Shown: positions 15,779 to 23,050, counted from the stretch's first letter. The stretch: 23,050 nucleotides of DNA from DAOTWP01 sp034435675 (GCA_034435675.1 DAOTWP010000031.1:1-23050), one strand, 5' to 3'. Notes: generated by a model not told the origin, from the letters alone. Program-made: numbers and translations.

Positions 15779-16432
15779 TTAAAAATCCGCGTCCTGTTCC
15801 TTGCCCTTGTGGATGACTTCCGGCTCTGCGCCAGACGCGGCACCCGCTTCCGCTTCCAGTTCTTCTTCCGCGCGGGCGGCAGAGGTCTGCTGGACGAAGA
15901 CAATCAGTTCTTCAGGATTGTTGAGGATCGTGACATCCGGTCCCAGGTCAATATCGCCTGCCGTGATGGAAGCGCCAACGGTATCCAGCCTGCTCAGGTC
16001 AATTTCAATCCGGTTAATCAGGTTCCTGGGCAGCGTCTCAACAGTGAGTGTGCTTGCTCCGTGCACCAGTATCCCCAGCCGCGCATCCACGACTGGGCTT
16101 TCACCGACATAATGCACCGGCACGGAGGTGGTGATCTTTGCGCTCTGATCCACCGCAAAGAAATCAACATGGATAATTTCACGCCGCAGTACATCACGCT
16201 GCACGCTGCGGGTCAACACCGTATGGGTTTTGCCCTCAACCTTGACGTCAATCAGGTTGGTGCCACCGGCGTTCTTCAGCACATTTTCCAGCGGGCGATA
16301 TTCGACCTGCACAGGGATTGACTCGATATGTGGTCCGTAGATGATTGCCGGAACCAACCCATCCCGCCGCAAACGCCCGACCTTTTTGCCCGTTACGGTG
16401 CGTTTCTGCATTTCCAGTTCAAAGTCTGCCAC
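15779..16432 (-). CDS. rplY: 50S ribosomal protein L25 (general stress protein Ctc type)
   Basis: A 217-residue long-form L25 (TL5/Ctc type), which binds 5S rRNA in the large ribosomal subunit. The N-terminal 5S-binding domain is typical: FELEMQKRTVTGKKVGRLRRDGLVPAIIYGPH, then VEYRPLENVLKNAGGTNLIDVKV and VQRDVLRREIIHVDFFAVD. A second beta-rich domain follows (about 100-190), ending in an acidic, alanine-rich tail (EEELEAEAGAASGAEPE). The start is GTG at 16432, preceded by AAGGAG about six bases upstream. The GTG at 16450 would put that site inside the coding region. The gene is flanked by terminators on both sides and so is probably its own transcript. Its leader contains two competing hairpins (see findings). 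Confidence 0.96.
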   Translation of the reverse strand: MADFELEMQKRTVTGKKVGRLRRDGLVPAIIYGPHIESIPVQVEYRPLENVLKNAGGTNLIDVKVEGKTHTVLTRSVQRDVLRREIIHVDFFAVDQSAKITTSVPVHYVGESPVVDARLGILVHGASTLTVETLPRNLINRIEIDLSRLDTVGASITAGDIDLGPDVTILNNPEELIVFVQQTSAARAEEELEAEAGAASGAEPEVIHKGKEQDADF

Positions 16433-16454
16433 AGGGTTTCTCCTTACCACACAA

Positions 16455-16477
16455 CAGCCCCGTTCACGGGCTGAACG
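16455..16477 (-). promoter_or_regulatory. Overlapping alternative hairpins in the rplY leader
   Basis: CAGCCC (16455-16460) pairs with GGGCTG (16468-16473). CGTTCA (16461-16466) pairs with TGAACG (16472-16477). The two stems share bases and cannot form together. They end about 11 bases upstream of the AAGGAG ribosome-binding site. Confidence 0.4.
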
Positions 16478-16512
16478 TCACGGATTAAAAAGCTAGATTC
16501 CAGAAGGAATGA

Positions 16513-16535
16513 CAAAAAGACGCGCCAGTGCGCGC
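16513..16535 (-). terminator. Intrinsic terminator after the DUF971 gene
   Basis: GCGCGC (minus strand, 16535-16530), loop ACTG, then GCGCGT (16525-16520) and CTTTTTG. It is about 100 bases after the DUF971 stop. A GC-rich stem GCCCGG/CCGGGC (16616-16636) at the stop codon lacks a T-tract. Confidence 0.7.
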
Positions 16536-16635
16536 TTGTTGACAGCGGATTGTAATGAGCGGGGAGAACAGCGTCAATGCTGAGTTCGACTGCGCGCCAG
16601 CAGCAGCGACGCACTGCCCGGCGGCGGCAACCGGG

Positions 16636-16998
16636 CTAAGGCTCCGGCGCACTGCGCGGCGCTTCCGTGTGCAGCGCTTTCTCACGCGGGCACAGATAGC
16701 GCAGCAGTTCCCATGTGTAAATGCCGGTATCGTGCCCGTCATCCCAGAATGGCTGCAAAGCATAGTTGCCGACCATTTTAAGGTCAATCATCACGTAAGA
16801 ACGGCGCGGAACCAGCTTGAGGATGTCTTCGGGCGCGTGTGCCATGCCCATTTTAGAATGCCCGCCCCGGCATTCCACACACGGGCAGGCTTCGCGCAGG
16901 TGTCCCAGCGGGTAACGGCAAGTGACATCATCCTGCCAGATGATTTCCAGATAGCCCTCTTGCTTGTTGAGCGTGATGCTTTTGGGTCGTTCGTTCAT
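16636..16998 (-). CDS. DUF971 protein (BBOX N-terminal-like zinc domain)
   Basis: A 120-residue protein that is a stand-alone copy of the DUF971 domain, also found as the N-terminal domain of gamma-butyrobetaine hydroxylase and fused to or near Fe-S assembly ATPases in other bacteria. Key residues: C38-P-C40-V-E-C43 in REACPCVECRGGH and H89 in FWDDGHDTGIYTWELLRYLCP, the Cys3His zinc site of that domain. Features typical of the family are ITLNKQEGYLEIIWQDDVTCRYPLGHLR and VGNYALQPFW. ATG 16998 is preceded at 13 bases by AGGAAAG. The C-terminal tail (TEAPRSAPEP) is disordered. Function is not established; a link to Fe-S metabolism is only suggested by family context. Confidence 0.9.
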   Translation of the reverse strand: MNERPKSITLNKQEGYLEIIWQDDVTCRYPLGHLREACPCVECRGGHSKMGMAHAPEDILKLVPRRSYVMIDLKMVGNYALQPFWDDGHDTGIYTWELLRYLCPREKALHTEAPRSAPEP

Positions 16999-17107
16999 GA
17001 TGCAGTGTACTTTCCTGCAAAGCCGCCAGCGCAGTCCTGAGTAACAACGGGCAGGGATTGGCACCCGGAAACCCAGTGTGCCATGTCCCCACCCCGCCTG
17101 TCAACGC

Positions 17108-17127
17108 TGTGAACTGCGCGGTTCACA
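17108..17127. repeat. Palindrome TGTGAAC-N6-GTTCACA
   Basis: Perfect seven-base arms around TGCGCG, 33 bases after the amylase stop. It has no T-tract on the minus strand. It could be a weak terminator stem or an operator. The spacing between TGTGA and TCACA is ten, not the six of a CRP site. Confidence 0.5.
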
Positions 17128-17159
17128 CGATTCGCACATTTAATTGGACTGCAACGTGC

Positions 17160-20100
17160 TTAAGGGCAGCCGTCCAGATCGCGCCATTTGTCAACGGTAT
17201 GCGCAATAGTGTAACCGCCCTCGCCATTTTCCAGCCCGGCAAGCTCATCCACGCTGACCATGAGCGTGCGGTTGGCGATTTCCTCACAATCAGGACCTTT
17301 TTCAACGGTCTCCCAGTTGCCGCGCGTGAACTTGTACTGGATGGTCACGCCTTCCGGCAGTTCCAGCGTAAGCGCCCACTGGTCGTCGCCCGCCGCGCTG
17401 AGCTGCATGCCTGCGCCTGCCGGGTCCCACAGCGGCAGCCCTGCCGCGCCAAAATCGCCCGCGATGTACAGTGGACCTGGTGTGCCCGCAGGCACAATAA
17501 CCACAAATGTCACAGCGATCATCAGCGGCTGTACGGTCACTTCTGCGGTACTGACTCGCTCAGACTCGTTCGCCGCTACATCTACCGCCGTCACCGCGTA
17601 GCTGTAGCGGTCGCCATCCACAACAGCGCGGTCTACGTAGGACGTGGTTTCGCGTGGGACCTCCGCCAGCAGAGTCATCGTGCCATCCGGGGCGGTGCGG
17701 TAGACGCGATAGACCAGTAAGCCCTCGTCCGCCACCGCCGCCCAGGATAGATACACGCCGGTCAGCGCGATGTCGTCTACTGAGATCGTCGCAGGCGCAG
17801 GCGGCGGCGTGGTATCGTCGGACGGTGCAACAGCGATCATCGGATAGCTGCCGTCCTCCAGCGTGGCAACCAACCACGTTCCACCGGCATCGCTGCTGAA
17901 GCGCGCCACACGCACATAATCGCCCGGCGCGTGCACGGGCAGCACCAGTGTATAAACATCTGCGCCTGCTGCCTCGCCCGCATAAGTCATGGGCTGCCAG
18001 TCTGCCTCCGCGAGGTCTGTGCCGGCAGGCAGCAGCGCCGCCTCTGCCCGGACGCCCACAACTGCACCCTCCGCGCTGGTTACGCCGTCAATCAGCACTG
18101 CCGCGCTGACTTCGGCAGTCAAGCCATAGGCAGCTATCGCACTGACCGGCGCTGCGCCTGCTTCGGTGTAATACACGCGGGTGATCGGCAGGCTGGGCAC
18201 TGCTTCAACACTGGCACTCTGCACGCCAATCAGCCCATCTGCGCCGACTGCCGCGACAGTGTAGTAGTAGCGATAGCCGTTGGCGATGGTCTCGTCGGTG
18301 AATGCCGCCGAGGTCAATGCCGCGGCGGTGATACGCTCGAAGCCCCCGGAGGCTACCGGGCTACGGTAAACGTGATAGCCTGCTGCGCCGTTCACCGCGT
18401 CCCAGTTGAGCGCCACACGGCCATCGCCCGCTGCCGCCGCCAGATTCTCCGGTGCAGCCGGGGCGCTAAATGCGCTGTCCGCTGCCGTATACGCCCAGAT
18501 TTCGCCGCTTTTCGCCGCGACAGTCACGCTGAAGCTGCCGCCGGTGGTTACATCCGCACTGCCAAAGCCCGCCGCCAGCGTCAAGCCCGCGGGCACCAGT
18601 CCATCAAGATTGAGTTCGAGACTGCGTTCGGCGCGGCTGGTATTGATGACCACCAGCGCCGCACTGCCTGCTGCTGCGTCCAGTCGCAGAAAGGCGTACA
18701 GCCCGCTGCGATCATCCGCCGCCAGCGTAATCATCGCGCCTTCGCGCAGCGCGGGGTGCTGCTGGCGCAGTGCGCCGAGACGCTGGTAGTACGCCAGCAT
18801 GTTCTCATTCGGCGCGGGGTAGTAACTGCCAGCGGTGTCCCCCCAGGGATACGGCGCGCGGTTGTAAGGATCGTCCTGCCCATCCAGATTGGGCGCATCC
18901 AGCGCGATTTCGTCTCCGTAATAGATGGTCGGCGCGCCGGGCAGCGAGAACTGCACCAGTGCCGTAAGCTGCAATGCACCAACATCGCTGCCCACCGTAT
19001 AGAACGCCCGACTGGTATCATGACTGCCAACGAGATTCATCATCGCCTGATATGCCATCGGCGGGTAATCTTCTTCCACCGAGCGCACGAGGTTATCAAA
19101 CGAGGTTGGCGTCAGCGGCGGGATGCGCCCATCGTTATCCACATATTCGCTGTCACGCACGAAGCCGATGATGCCCCGGCGGAAGCGGTAATTCATCACC
19201 GTATCCCATTCATCACCGAGCAGCCATTGGCTGGCGTCACCCCATTCTTCCCCGATGATGACTGCTTCCGGATTGATATCGCGCACTACCGCGCGGAAAC
19301 CCTCCCAGTAAAGGTTCGCCGGGTCGCGCCCGTTGTCAATATCCCCGGCGACATCCAAGCGCCAACCGCCGACGCCCTCGCCCCCCCATGTGCGCGCAAC
19401 ACTGCTGCCATCAAGGAAGAAGTACAGACGCGGCGGAATCAGCGTGTTGTTGATTCGCGGAATGCTGTCAAAACCAAACCACGACTCATAGTAAACATTA
19501 CCGTCACTCCCGGCACACGGGCTGGGCTGGGCACCGCGCGGCGGCACGAAAACGAACCAATCCCGATAGGGCGAGTCCACACTTTCGCACGCGCCGACGA
19601 CATCCGGGAAGCGGTTGAAGCGGTCAAACAGCGGGCTGTCGCTGGACATATGGTTGAACACGCCGTCCAGAATCAGCACGATACCGCGCGCGTCCGCCTC
19701 GCGCACCAGCGTGCGGAAGTCTTCCAGATCGCCCAGAATGGGGTCAATCAGCAGGTAGTCCACTGTGTCATAGCGATGGTTGGAGCGCGCCAGAAAAATC
19801 GGGTTGAGATAAATGCCGGTTACACCCAGCGCTTGCAGATAATCCAGTTTTTCGGTGATTCCCGCCAGGTCACCGCCGAAGAAATCCGCATTCCAGTAGC
19901 CGCCACCGCCGGGCAGCCGCACCCGCCGCCCATCCACCGGGGGTTCGTTCCAGACATTATGTGCCAGCAGCGGCACGTCGCCATAGAACAGCTCCTGCCC
20001 ATTGACCGGATTGTTGGCGCTGTCGCCATCGCGGAAACGATCCGGAAAAATCTGGTAGATAATCCCGTTGCGGAACCATTCCGGCGTGTAAAAAGCGGGA

Positions 20101-20609
20101 TCATAGACGCTGATCTGGAATGGGCGATCCGGGCTGCGAGTGAAGACTGCGCCCGCACCGCCCTTGTTCGCCTCAATCGAACCCGTTTCGCCTTCCAGTG
20201 TGTCATCCTCATAATAGAACGTGCTGCCGCCCTTGCTGAGCAGGAAACCGTAATACCAGACGGTCGGCTGTTCGCCGGTTTCGACCACTGCCTGCCAGAT
20301 ATCCAGACCTTCAGGGGTGGTGTTTGCCAGCGTCATCGGCAGCAGCGCCTGTAACCCGCTGTCCACCGTGAACATGCGCACGCTGACACCGTCCAGGTCG
20401 CCCGTCGCGGCTGTAAAACGCAGTGTTACACTTGTGCCAGCGGGCACCGCGCCGCCGGGCACACGATACAGATCACTGCGCGAATCGTGCATGACCCTTG
20501 CCGTGTCAAAGGGCGGTGTCTCCTGAGCGACCGCCACCGACAGTAGTGCCAGCAGCGCAGCAAAACTCAGCACAAACAGAAACAGCTTTTTTGCCTGTTG
20601 TTTTTGCAT
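17160..20609 (-). CDS. Secreted multidomain GH13 alpha-amylase/neopullulanase-type enzyme
   Basis: A 1149-residue exported enzyme acting on starch-like alpha-glucans. Residues 1-28 are a signal peptide (KQQAKKLFLF, cut AVA-Q). A beta-sandwich of neopullulanase N-domain type at about 35-170 leads to the GH13 barrel (about 178-620). Visible: YQIFPDRF, region I DGVFNH (315-320), region II GWRLDVAGD with nucleophile D419, region III VIIGEEW with acid/base E454, and region IV GSHD with D531. A C-domain (about 635-708), two fibronectin type III domains (about 716-805 and 935-1027) separated by a beta-rich insert, and a CBM20/48-like module (about 1030-1120, IAGDFG, LPLWDPAG, YKFTRGNWETVEKG) follow. 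GAGGGG is 11 bases before the ATG. Length is more than twice a plain amylase because of the appended binding modules. Confidence 0.94.
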   Translation of the reverse strand: MQKQQAKKLFLFVLSFAALLALLSVAVAQETPPFDTARVMHDSRSDLYRVPGGAVPAGTSVTLRFTAATGDLDGVSVRMFTVDSGLQALLPMTLANTTPEGLDIWQAVVETGEQPTVWYYGFLLSKGGSTFYYEDDTLEGETGSIEANKGGAGAVFTRSPDRPFQISVYDPAFYTPEWFRNGIIYQIFPDRFRDGDSANNPVNGQELFYGDVPLLAHNVWNEPPVDGRRVRLPGGGGYWNADFFGGDLAGITEKLDYLQALGVTGIYLNPIFLARSNHRYDTVDYLLIDPILGDLEDFRTLVREADARGIVLILDGVFNHMSSDSPLFDRFNRFPDVVGACESVDSPYRDWFVFVPPRGAQPSPCAGSDGNVYYESWFGFDSIPRINNTLIPPRLYFFLDGSSVARTWGGEGVGGWRLDVAGDIDNGRDPANLYWEGFRAVVRDINPEAVIIGEEWGDASQWLLGDEWDTVMNYRFRRGIIGFVRDSEYVDNDGRIPPLTPTSFDNLVRSVEEDYPPMAYQAMMNLVGSHDTSRAFYTVGSDVGALQLTALVQFSLPGAPTIYYGDEIALDAPNLDGQDDPYNRAPYPWGDTAGSYYPAPNENMLAYYQRLGALRQQHPALREGAMITLAADDRSGLYAFLRLDAAAGSAALVVINTSRAERSLELNLDGLVPAGLTLAAGFGSADVTTGGSFSVTVAAKSGEIWAYTAADSAFSAPAAPENLAAAAGDGRVALNWDAVNGAAGYHVYRSPVASGGFERITAAALTSAAFTDETIANGYRYYYTVAAVGADGLIGVQSASVEAVPSLPITRVYYTEAGAAPVSAIAAYGLTAEVSAAVLIDGVTSAEGAVVGVRAEAALLPAGTDLAEADWQPMTYAGEAAGADVYTLVLPVHAPGDYVRVARFSSDAGGTWLVATLEDGSYPMIAVAPSDDTTPPPAPATISVDDIALTGVYLSWAAVADEGLLVYRVYRTAPDGTMTLLAEVPRETTSYVDRAVVDGDRYSYAVTAVDVAANESERVSTAEVTVQPLMIAVTFVVIVPAGTPGPLYIAGDFGAAGLPLWDPAGAGMQLSAAGDDQWALTLELPEGVTIQYKFTRGNWETVEKGPDCEEIANRTLMVSVDELAGLENGEGGYTIAHTVDKWRDLDGCP

Positions 20610-20765
20610 TCCTGAAGAATCCCCTCAGCTCTCAGATTCAGGTCTGAACTTTCGGCGGTTTCCCCGTAGAAGCGAGCTGTTCACCCGCCTCTGCCGATGG
20701 CGCTAGAGTTTTCAGATTGTTACTCAGGATCCCTGTGCGGGTTCACCCCCACTGGCAGCAGCCAG
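20610..20765. other. Intergenic stretch with REP-like palindrome
   Basis: 156 bases between the amylase start and the mini-protein stop. It contains the palindrome at 20666-20694 and TTCAG-GT-CTGAA (20637-20648). No convincing promoter for the amylase gene was seen, so it may be read through from the mini-protein promoter. Confidence 0.4.
20666..20694. repeat. Degenerate REP-like palindrome
   Basis: GTAGAAGCGAGC (20666-20677) and ACCCGCCTCTGC (20683-20694) pair over 12 positions if G-U pairs are allowed. It resembles the inner palindrome at 12900-12928, including the preceding TTTCC and following CCGA. It may be a diverged copy. Confidence 0.45.
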
Positions 20766-20897
20766 TCAGGCGCTCAGCGCCAGCAGCAGCACACTGGTCA
20801 ACAGCAGCAGCACAACCAGCGCCACGAGTACCAGCCCACAGCCAACTACCAACGCGCCTTGATACTGCCCACCCTCGAATTCCTGTCCGTCTTCCAC
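20766..20897 (-). CDS. 43-residue single-TM mini-protein
   Basis: A small gene, read directly from sequence: 43 codons, GTG start at 20897, TGA stop at 20766-20768. The start is preceded by AAGGAG with a six-base gap, the best ribosome-binding site in the neighbourhood. A promoter-like TTGCTG-N17-TACAAT lies 50-80 bases upstream. The first 14 residues are acidic and polar (EDGQEFEGGQYQG). Residues about 15-42 are one long hydrophobic helix with GCGLVLVALVVLLLLTSV in the middle and one cysteine (C20). So it is a membrane mini-protein with a short polar N-terminus and almost no C-terminal tail. It precedes the secreted amylase gene on the same strand by 156 bases. No family is recognised. A small membrane regulator or toxin-like peptide is possible, but this is inference. 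Confidence 0.6.
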   Translation of the reverse strand: MEDGQEFEGGQYQGALVVGCGLVLVALVVLLLLTSVLLLALSA

Positions 20898-20947
20898 GCC
20901 GCGCTCCTTACAATCTGGCGTCACTTACAACACTCTCCACGCGAGCA

Positions 20948-20976
20948 ATTGTACCGTCTTCGGCAGTCAGCAGCAA
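20948..20976 (-). promoter_or_regulatory. Candidate promoter for the mini-protein gene
   Basis: Minus strand: TTGCTG (20976-20971), exactly 17 bases, TACAAT (20953-20948). A start near 20942 gives a leader of about 45 bases ending at the AAGGAG-GTG start. Confidence 0.5.
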
Positions 20977-21094
20977 AACAGACGCCGTGTCTGCCGCCGC
21001 CGCAGGAGAACTCACGTCATCAACGTCTTGCCAACGCCGCTTGCTGCGCCACAATAACCTGTACGCCCGTACAGACCGTGCCCCATCGTCCCCA

Positions 21095-21103
21095 TGGTAT
21101 AAT
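21095..21103 (+). promoter_or_regulatory. Extended -10 promoter for the NarL-type kinase operon
   Basis: TGG-TATAAT (21095-21103), a perfect -10 with TGn extension. The -35 position (ACCGTG) is poor, as is common with extended -10 promoters. It implies a transcript start near 21110 and rules out the longer upstream reading frame as protein. Confidence 0.6.
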
Positions 21104-21155
21104 GCTGCCAGAAGAAGGTATGCCAGCAGACGCCTTTCACAGGAAACAGCGCTTT

Positions 21156-22322
21156 ATGGGGCAGCAGCACATTGACCAGTTGGAACGCCGCAACCGCGAA
21201 CTCTCGATTCTGAACCGGATCGCCGAGGCGCTGAACCGCGAGGTAGACCTGAAACGCGCGCTGAATGTTGCGCTGGCGCAGGTGGCGGAGCTGCTCGATC
21301 TGCAAACAGGCTGGGTCTTTTTGCTGGATGAACAACACGGCAAATATTACACCGCTGCCGCGCAGAATCTGCCGCCTGCGCTGGGCAGAAACCCGCGCCG
21401 CATGGCAGGCACATGTTACTGTCTCGATACCTACGAAGATGGTGATCTGGAAGGCGCGGCGAATGTCAATGTGATTTCGTGCAGCCGCCTCGAAAATCTG
21501 GTGGACGGCACCGACGGACTGCGCTACCACGCCAGTATTCCGCTGTTGGCACACGGCAGGCAGTTGGGCGTGCTGAACGTCGCCAGCATGGACTGGCGCG
21601 AACTTTCGCCCGATGACCTGCGTCTGCTGCACACAGTGGGCGACCTGCTCAGCATGGCGATTGAACGTGCCCGGCTGTTCGACCAGAGCGTGCAGTTGGG
21701 CATCATGGAAGAACGCAACCGGCTGGCGCGCGAGATACACGACACGCTGGCGCAGCAAATTGCCGGGATCGCGCTGCAACTGGAAACCGCCGACGCCCTG
21801 CTGGAAGGCAGCGCCAACCACGAACGGGTTCAGCGCATCATCGGGCAAACGCTGGCGCTGGCACGCAGCAGTCTGGAGGATGCCCGCCGTTCAGTGCTTG
21901 ACCTGCGGACTGCGTCGCTGGAGGGGCACACGCTGGCAGCGGCGCTGGCAGTGCTAGTGGACGAGGTGGCACTGCGCGCTAACCTGCACACCGATATTGA
22001 CATTGCTGACGCCGGCACACCGCTGCCGCCACGTGTGGAAAGCGGCATCTACCGCATCGCGCAGGAAGCGCTAACCAATGTCCGCCGTCACGCGCAGGCG
22101 CAAAACCTGTCGCTGGAACTGACGATCATGCCCGATTGGGTCAAACTGTTCATCAAGGATGACGGCTGCGGTTTCGACGCTGAGCAGATTCCGCAGGGGC
22201 ATTTTGGACTGCTGGGGCTGAAAGAGCGCGTCAAACTGCTGGGCGGCGAGCTGTACCTGTGCAGCACCCCTGGCTTTGGCACTGAAATCAAGGTCAAAAT
22301 ACCCCTGGGCAGAGCATCATGA
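21156..22322 (+). CDS. GAF-domain NarL-type sensor histidine kinase
   Basis: A 388-residue soluble kinase. A short N-terminal helix and a GAF sensor domain (about 12-175) are followed by HisKA_3 (about 183-250) with phospho-acceptor H195 in EERNRLAREIHDTLAQQ, and HATPase_c (about 295-385) with IAQEALTNVRRHA and DDGCGFD, ending in GLLGLKERVKLLGGELYL and GTEIKVKIPL. HisKA_3 kinases pair with NarL/LuxR-type regulators, and one overlaps its end (ATGA, 22319-22322). The GAF carries C87-x-C89 and C109 (GTCYCLDT and NVISCSRLEN), which could hold a metal, Fe-S or heme-type cofactor; this is inference. Start: the frame is open from 20697, but the promoter at 21095-21103 limits it. ATG 21156 has AGGA 11 bases upstream; ATG 21120 is possible. 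Confidence 0.93.
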   Translation: MGQQHIDQLERRNRELSILNRIAEALNREVDLKRALNVALAQVAELLDLQTGWVFLLDEQHGKYYTAAAQNLPPALGRNPRRMAGTCYCLDTYEDGDLEGAANVNVISCSRLENLVDGTDGLRYHASIPLLAHGRQLGVLNVASMDWRELSPDDLRLLHTVGDLLSMAIERARLFDQSVQLGIMEERNRLAREIHDTLAQQIAGIALQLETADALLEGSANHERVQRIIGQTLALARSSLEDARRSVLDLRTASLEGHTLAAALAVLVDEVALRANLHTDIDIADAGTPLPPRVESGIYRIAQEALTNVRRHAQAQNLSLELTIMPDWVKLFIKDDGCGFDAEQIPQGHFGLLGLKERVKLLGGELYLCSTPGFGTEIKVKIPLGRAS

Positions 22323-22975
22323 ACGAAACGCGCATTCGCATCCTCGTCGCCGATGATCACCCCGTTGTGCGTGACGGACTGGTGGCAATCCTCAGCACAC
22401 AGCCGGACTTTGAGGTTGTGGGCGAGGCAGCCACCGGCAGCGATGTGGTGCAGAAGGCACACTTACTCAAACCGGATGTGGTGCTGCTGGACCTGGAAAT
22501 GCCGGAAATGGACGGCGTGCAGGCGCTGCGCAAACTCCGCGAGCTGTGCGGGGACAAAGTGCGTGCCGTGGTGTTCACCGCCTTCGATACGGACGAGCGC
22601 ATTCTGGACGCGGTGCAGGCAGGCGCAAAAGGCTACCTGCTCAAAGGCGCGCGGCGCGACGACATCTTCAAGGCAGTGCGCGTGGTCAGCAGCGGCGGTT
22701 CACTGCTGGAGCCGGTGGTCGCTTCCAAACTGCTGGAGCATATGAGCGGCAGGCGGCAGGATGAGGCACAAATGCCTGAACGCCTGACCGAACGGGAAAG
22801 CGAAGTGCTTAACTATCTGGCACAGGGGAAAACCAACAAAGAGATTGCTGCGCTGATGGTCATCACGGAACGCACGGTCAAGTTCTACGTCAGCAGCATT
22901 CTGGGCAAACTGGGCGCAGGCAACCGCACCGAAGCGGTCACACTGGCGGCACAACGCGGGCTGGTCAAACTTTAA
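22319..22975 (+). CDS. NarL/LuxR-family response regulator
   Basis: A 218-residue regulator partnered with the kinase it overlaps by four bases (ATGA), a sign of coupled translation. The receiver (1-125) has the acidic D12-D13, phospho-acceptor D58 in VVLLDLEMPEMDG, T87-type switch residue in VVFTAFDT and conserved Lys in KGYLLKGA. The LuxR-type helix-turn-helix lies at about 153-215 (LTERESEVLNYLAQGKTNKEIAALMVITERTVKFYVSSILGKLGAGNRTEAV). The regulator should bind DNA when phosphorylated by the kinase, perhaps autoregulating the operon; its targets are not visible here. It is followed by a strong terminator, so the operon ends with it. Confidence 0.97.
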   Translation: MNETRIRILVADDHPVVRDGLVAILSTQPDFEVVGEAATGSDVVQKAHLLKPDVVLLDLEMPEMDGVQALRKLRELCGDKVRAVVFTAFDTDERILDAVQAGAKGYLLKGARRDDIFKAVRVVSSGGSLLEPVVASKLLEHMSGRRQDEAQMPERLTERESEVLNYLAQGKTNKEIAALMVITERTVKFYVSSILGKLGAGNRTEAVTLAAQRGLVKL

Positions 22976-23014
22976 GCCGCTGCATGTTGTACTTCCGTAC
23001 AGCATATCGTTCTG

Positions 23015-23045
23015 ACCCGTCGCCCGATGCGGCGGGTTTTGTTTT
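23015..23045 (+). terminator. Intrinsic terminator of the two-component operon
   Basis: ACCCGTCGC (23015-23023) and GCGGCGGGT (23029-23037) form a nine-base stem with one G-U pair and a five-base loop, followed by TTTGTTTT. Confidence 0.9.
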
Positions 23046-23050
23046 ATGCC

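Noticed and set aside
17108..17127. CRP/FNR-type operator
   Set aside because: The palindrome resembles TGTGA...TCACA, but the spacer is ten bases instead of six.
17931..20354. Long 807-codon plus-strand reading frame
   Set aside because: It is the antisense shadow of the GH13 amylase gene, whose catalytic motifs are intact on the minus strand; the plus-strand product is Arg/Cys/His-rich and unlike any protein.
20697..21155. N-terminal extension of the NarL-type kinase (541-residue reading frame)
   Set aside because: The perfect TGGTATAAT promoter at 21095-21103 lies inside it, the extension is low-complexity (Gln/His/Ser-rich), and a divergent mini-gene with promoter and Shine-Dalgarno occupies the opposite strand.

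Overview
The window looks like chromosomal DNA of a free-living, GC-rich bacterium, most likely a member of the Chloroflexota (Anaerolineae-like). This is inference. It rests on the mixture of a CpXC zinc-ribbon protein, a membrane-anchored DM13 protein, a nucleotidyltransferase-like protein of the 'LYADVFDFPLT' type, secreted PPC/LamG-like and glycosidase proteins, and GAF-type sensor kinases, together with the codon and base composition. There is no rRNA, tRNA, CRISPR array, transposase or phage gene. About 90% of the window is coding.

Layout. (1) 97-3612, minus strand: a VapBC-type toxin-antitoxin pair downstream of a full-length mutS. (2) 3729-9375, plus strand: a ROK-family sugar kinase, a GAF-PAS-HisKA-HATPase sensor kinase, a CpXC zinc-ribbon protein and a secreted clan GH-A glycoside hydrolase. 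mutS and the ROK gene diverge from overlapping promoters. (3) 9492-12837, minus strand: a nucleotidyltransferase-like protein, and a translationally coupled pair made of a two-TM membrane protein and a secreted PPC/LamG-like protein. (4) 13155-16998, minus strand: a SAM methyltransferase, a DM13 membrane protein, an OmpR-type response regulator, ribosomal protein L25 (rplY) and a DUF971 zinc protein. (5) 17160-20897, minus strand: a very large secreted GH13 alpha-amylase/neopullulanase-type enzyme, and upstream of it a 43-codon membrane mini-protein with its own promoter and Shine-Dalgarno. (6) 21156-22975, plus strand: a NarL-type two-component system (kinase and regulator overlapping by ATGA), closed by a strong terminator.

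How the parts may work together (inference). Two secreted glycosidases, a ROK sugar kinase and two or more signalling systems suggest a polysaccharide-degrading heterotroph. The mixture of unrelated operons looks like ordinary chromosome, not a mobile island. I see no clear novel defence or mobile system. The most useful non-routine items are the mini-protein at 20766-20897, a predicted leaderless transcript for the kinase at 4798, two mutually exclusive hairpins in the rplY leader, a nested palindromic element at 12862-12958 with a possible degenerate relative at 20666-20694, the cysteine-bearing GAF sensor at 21156, and a sensor kinase and a response regulator that are each orphans within this window.
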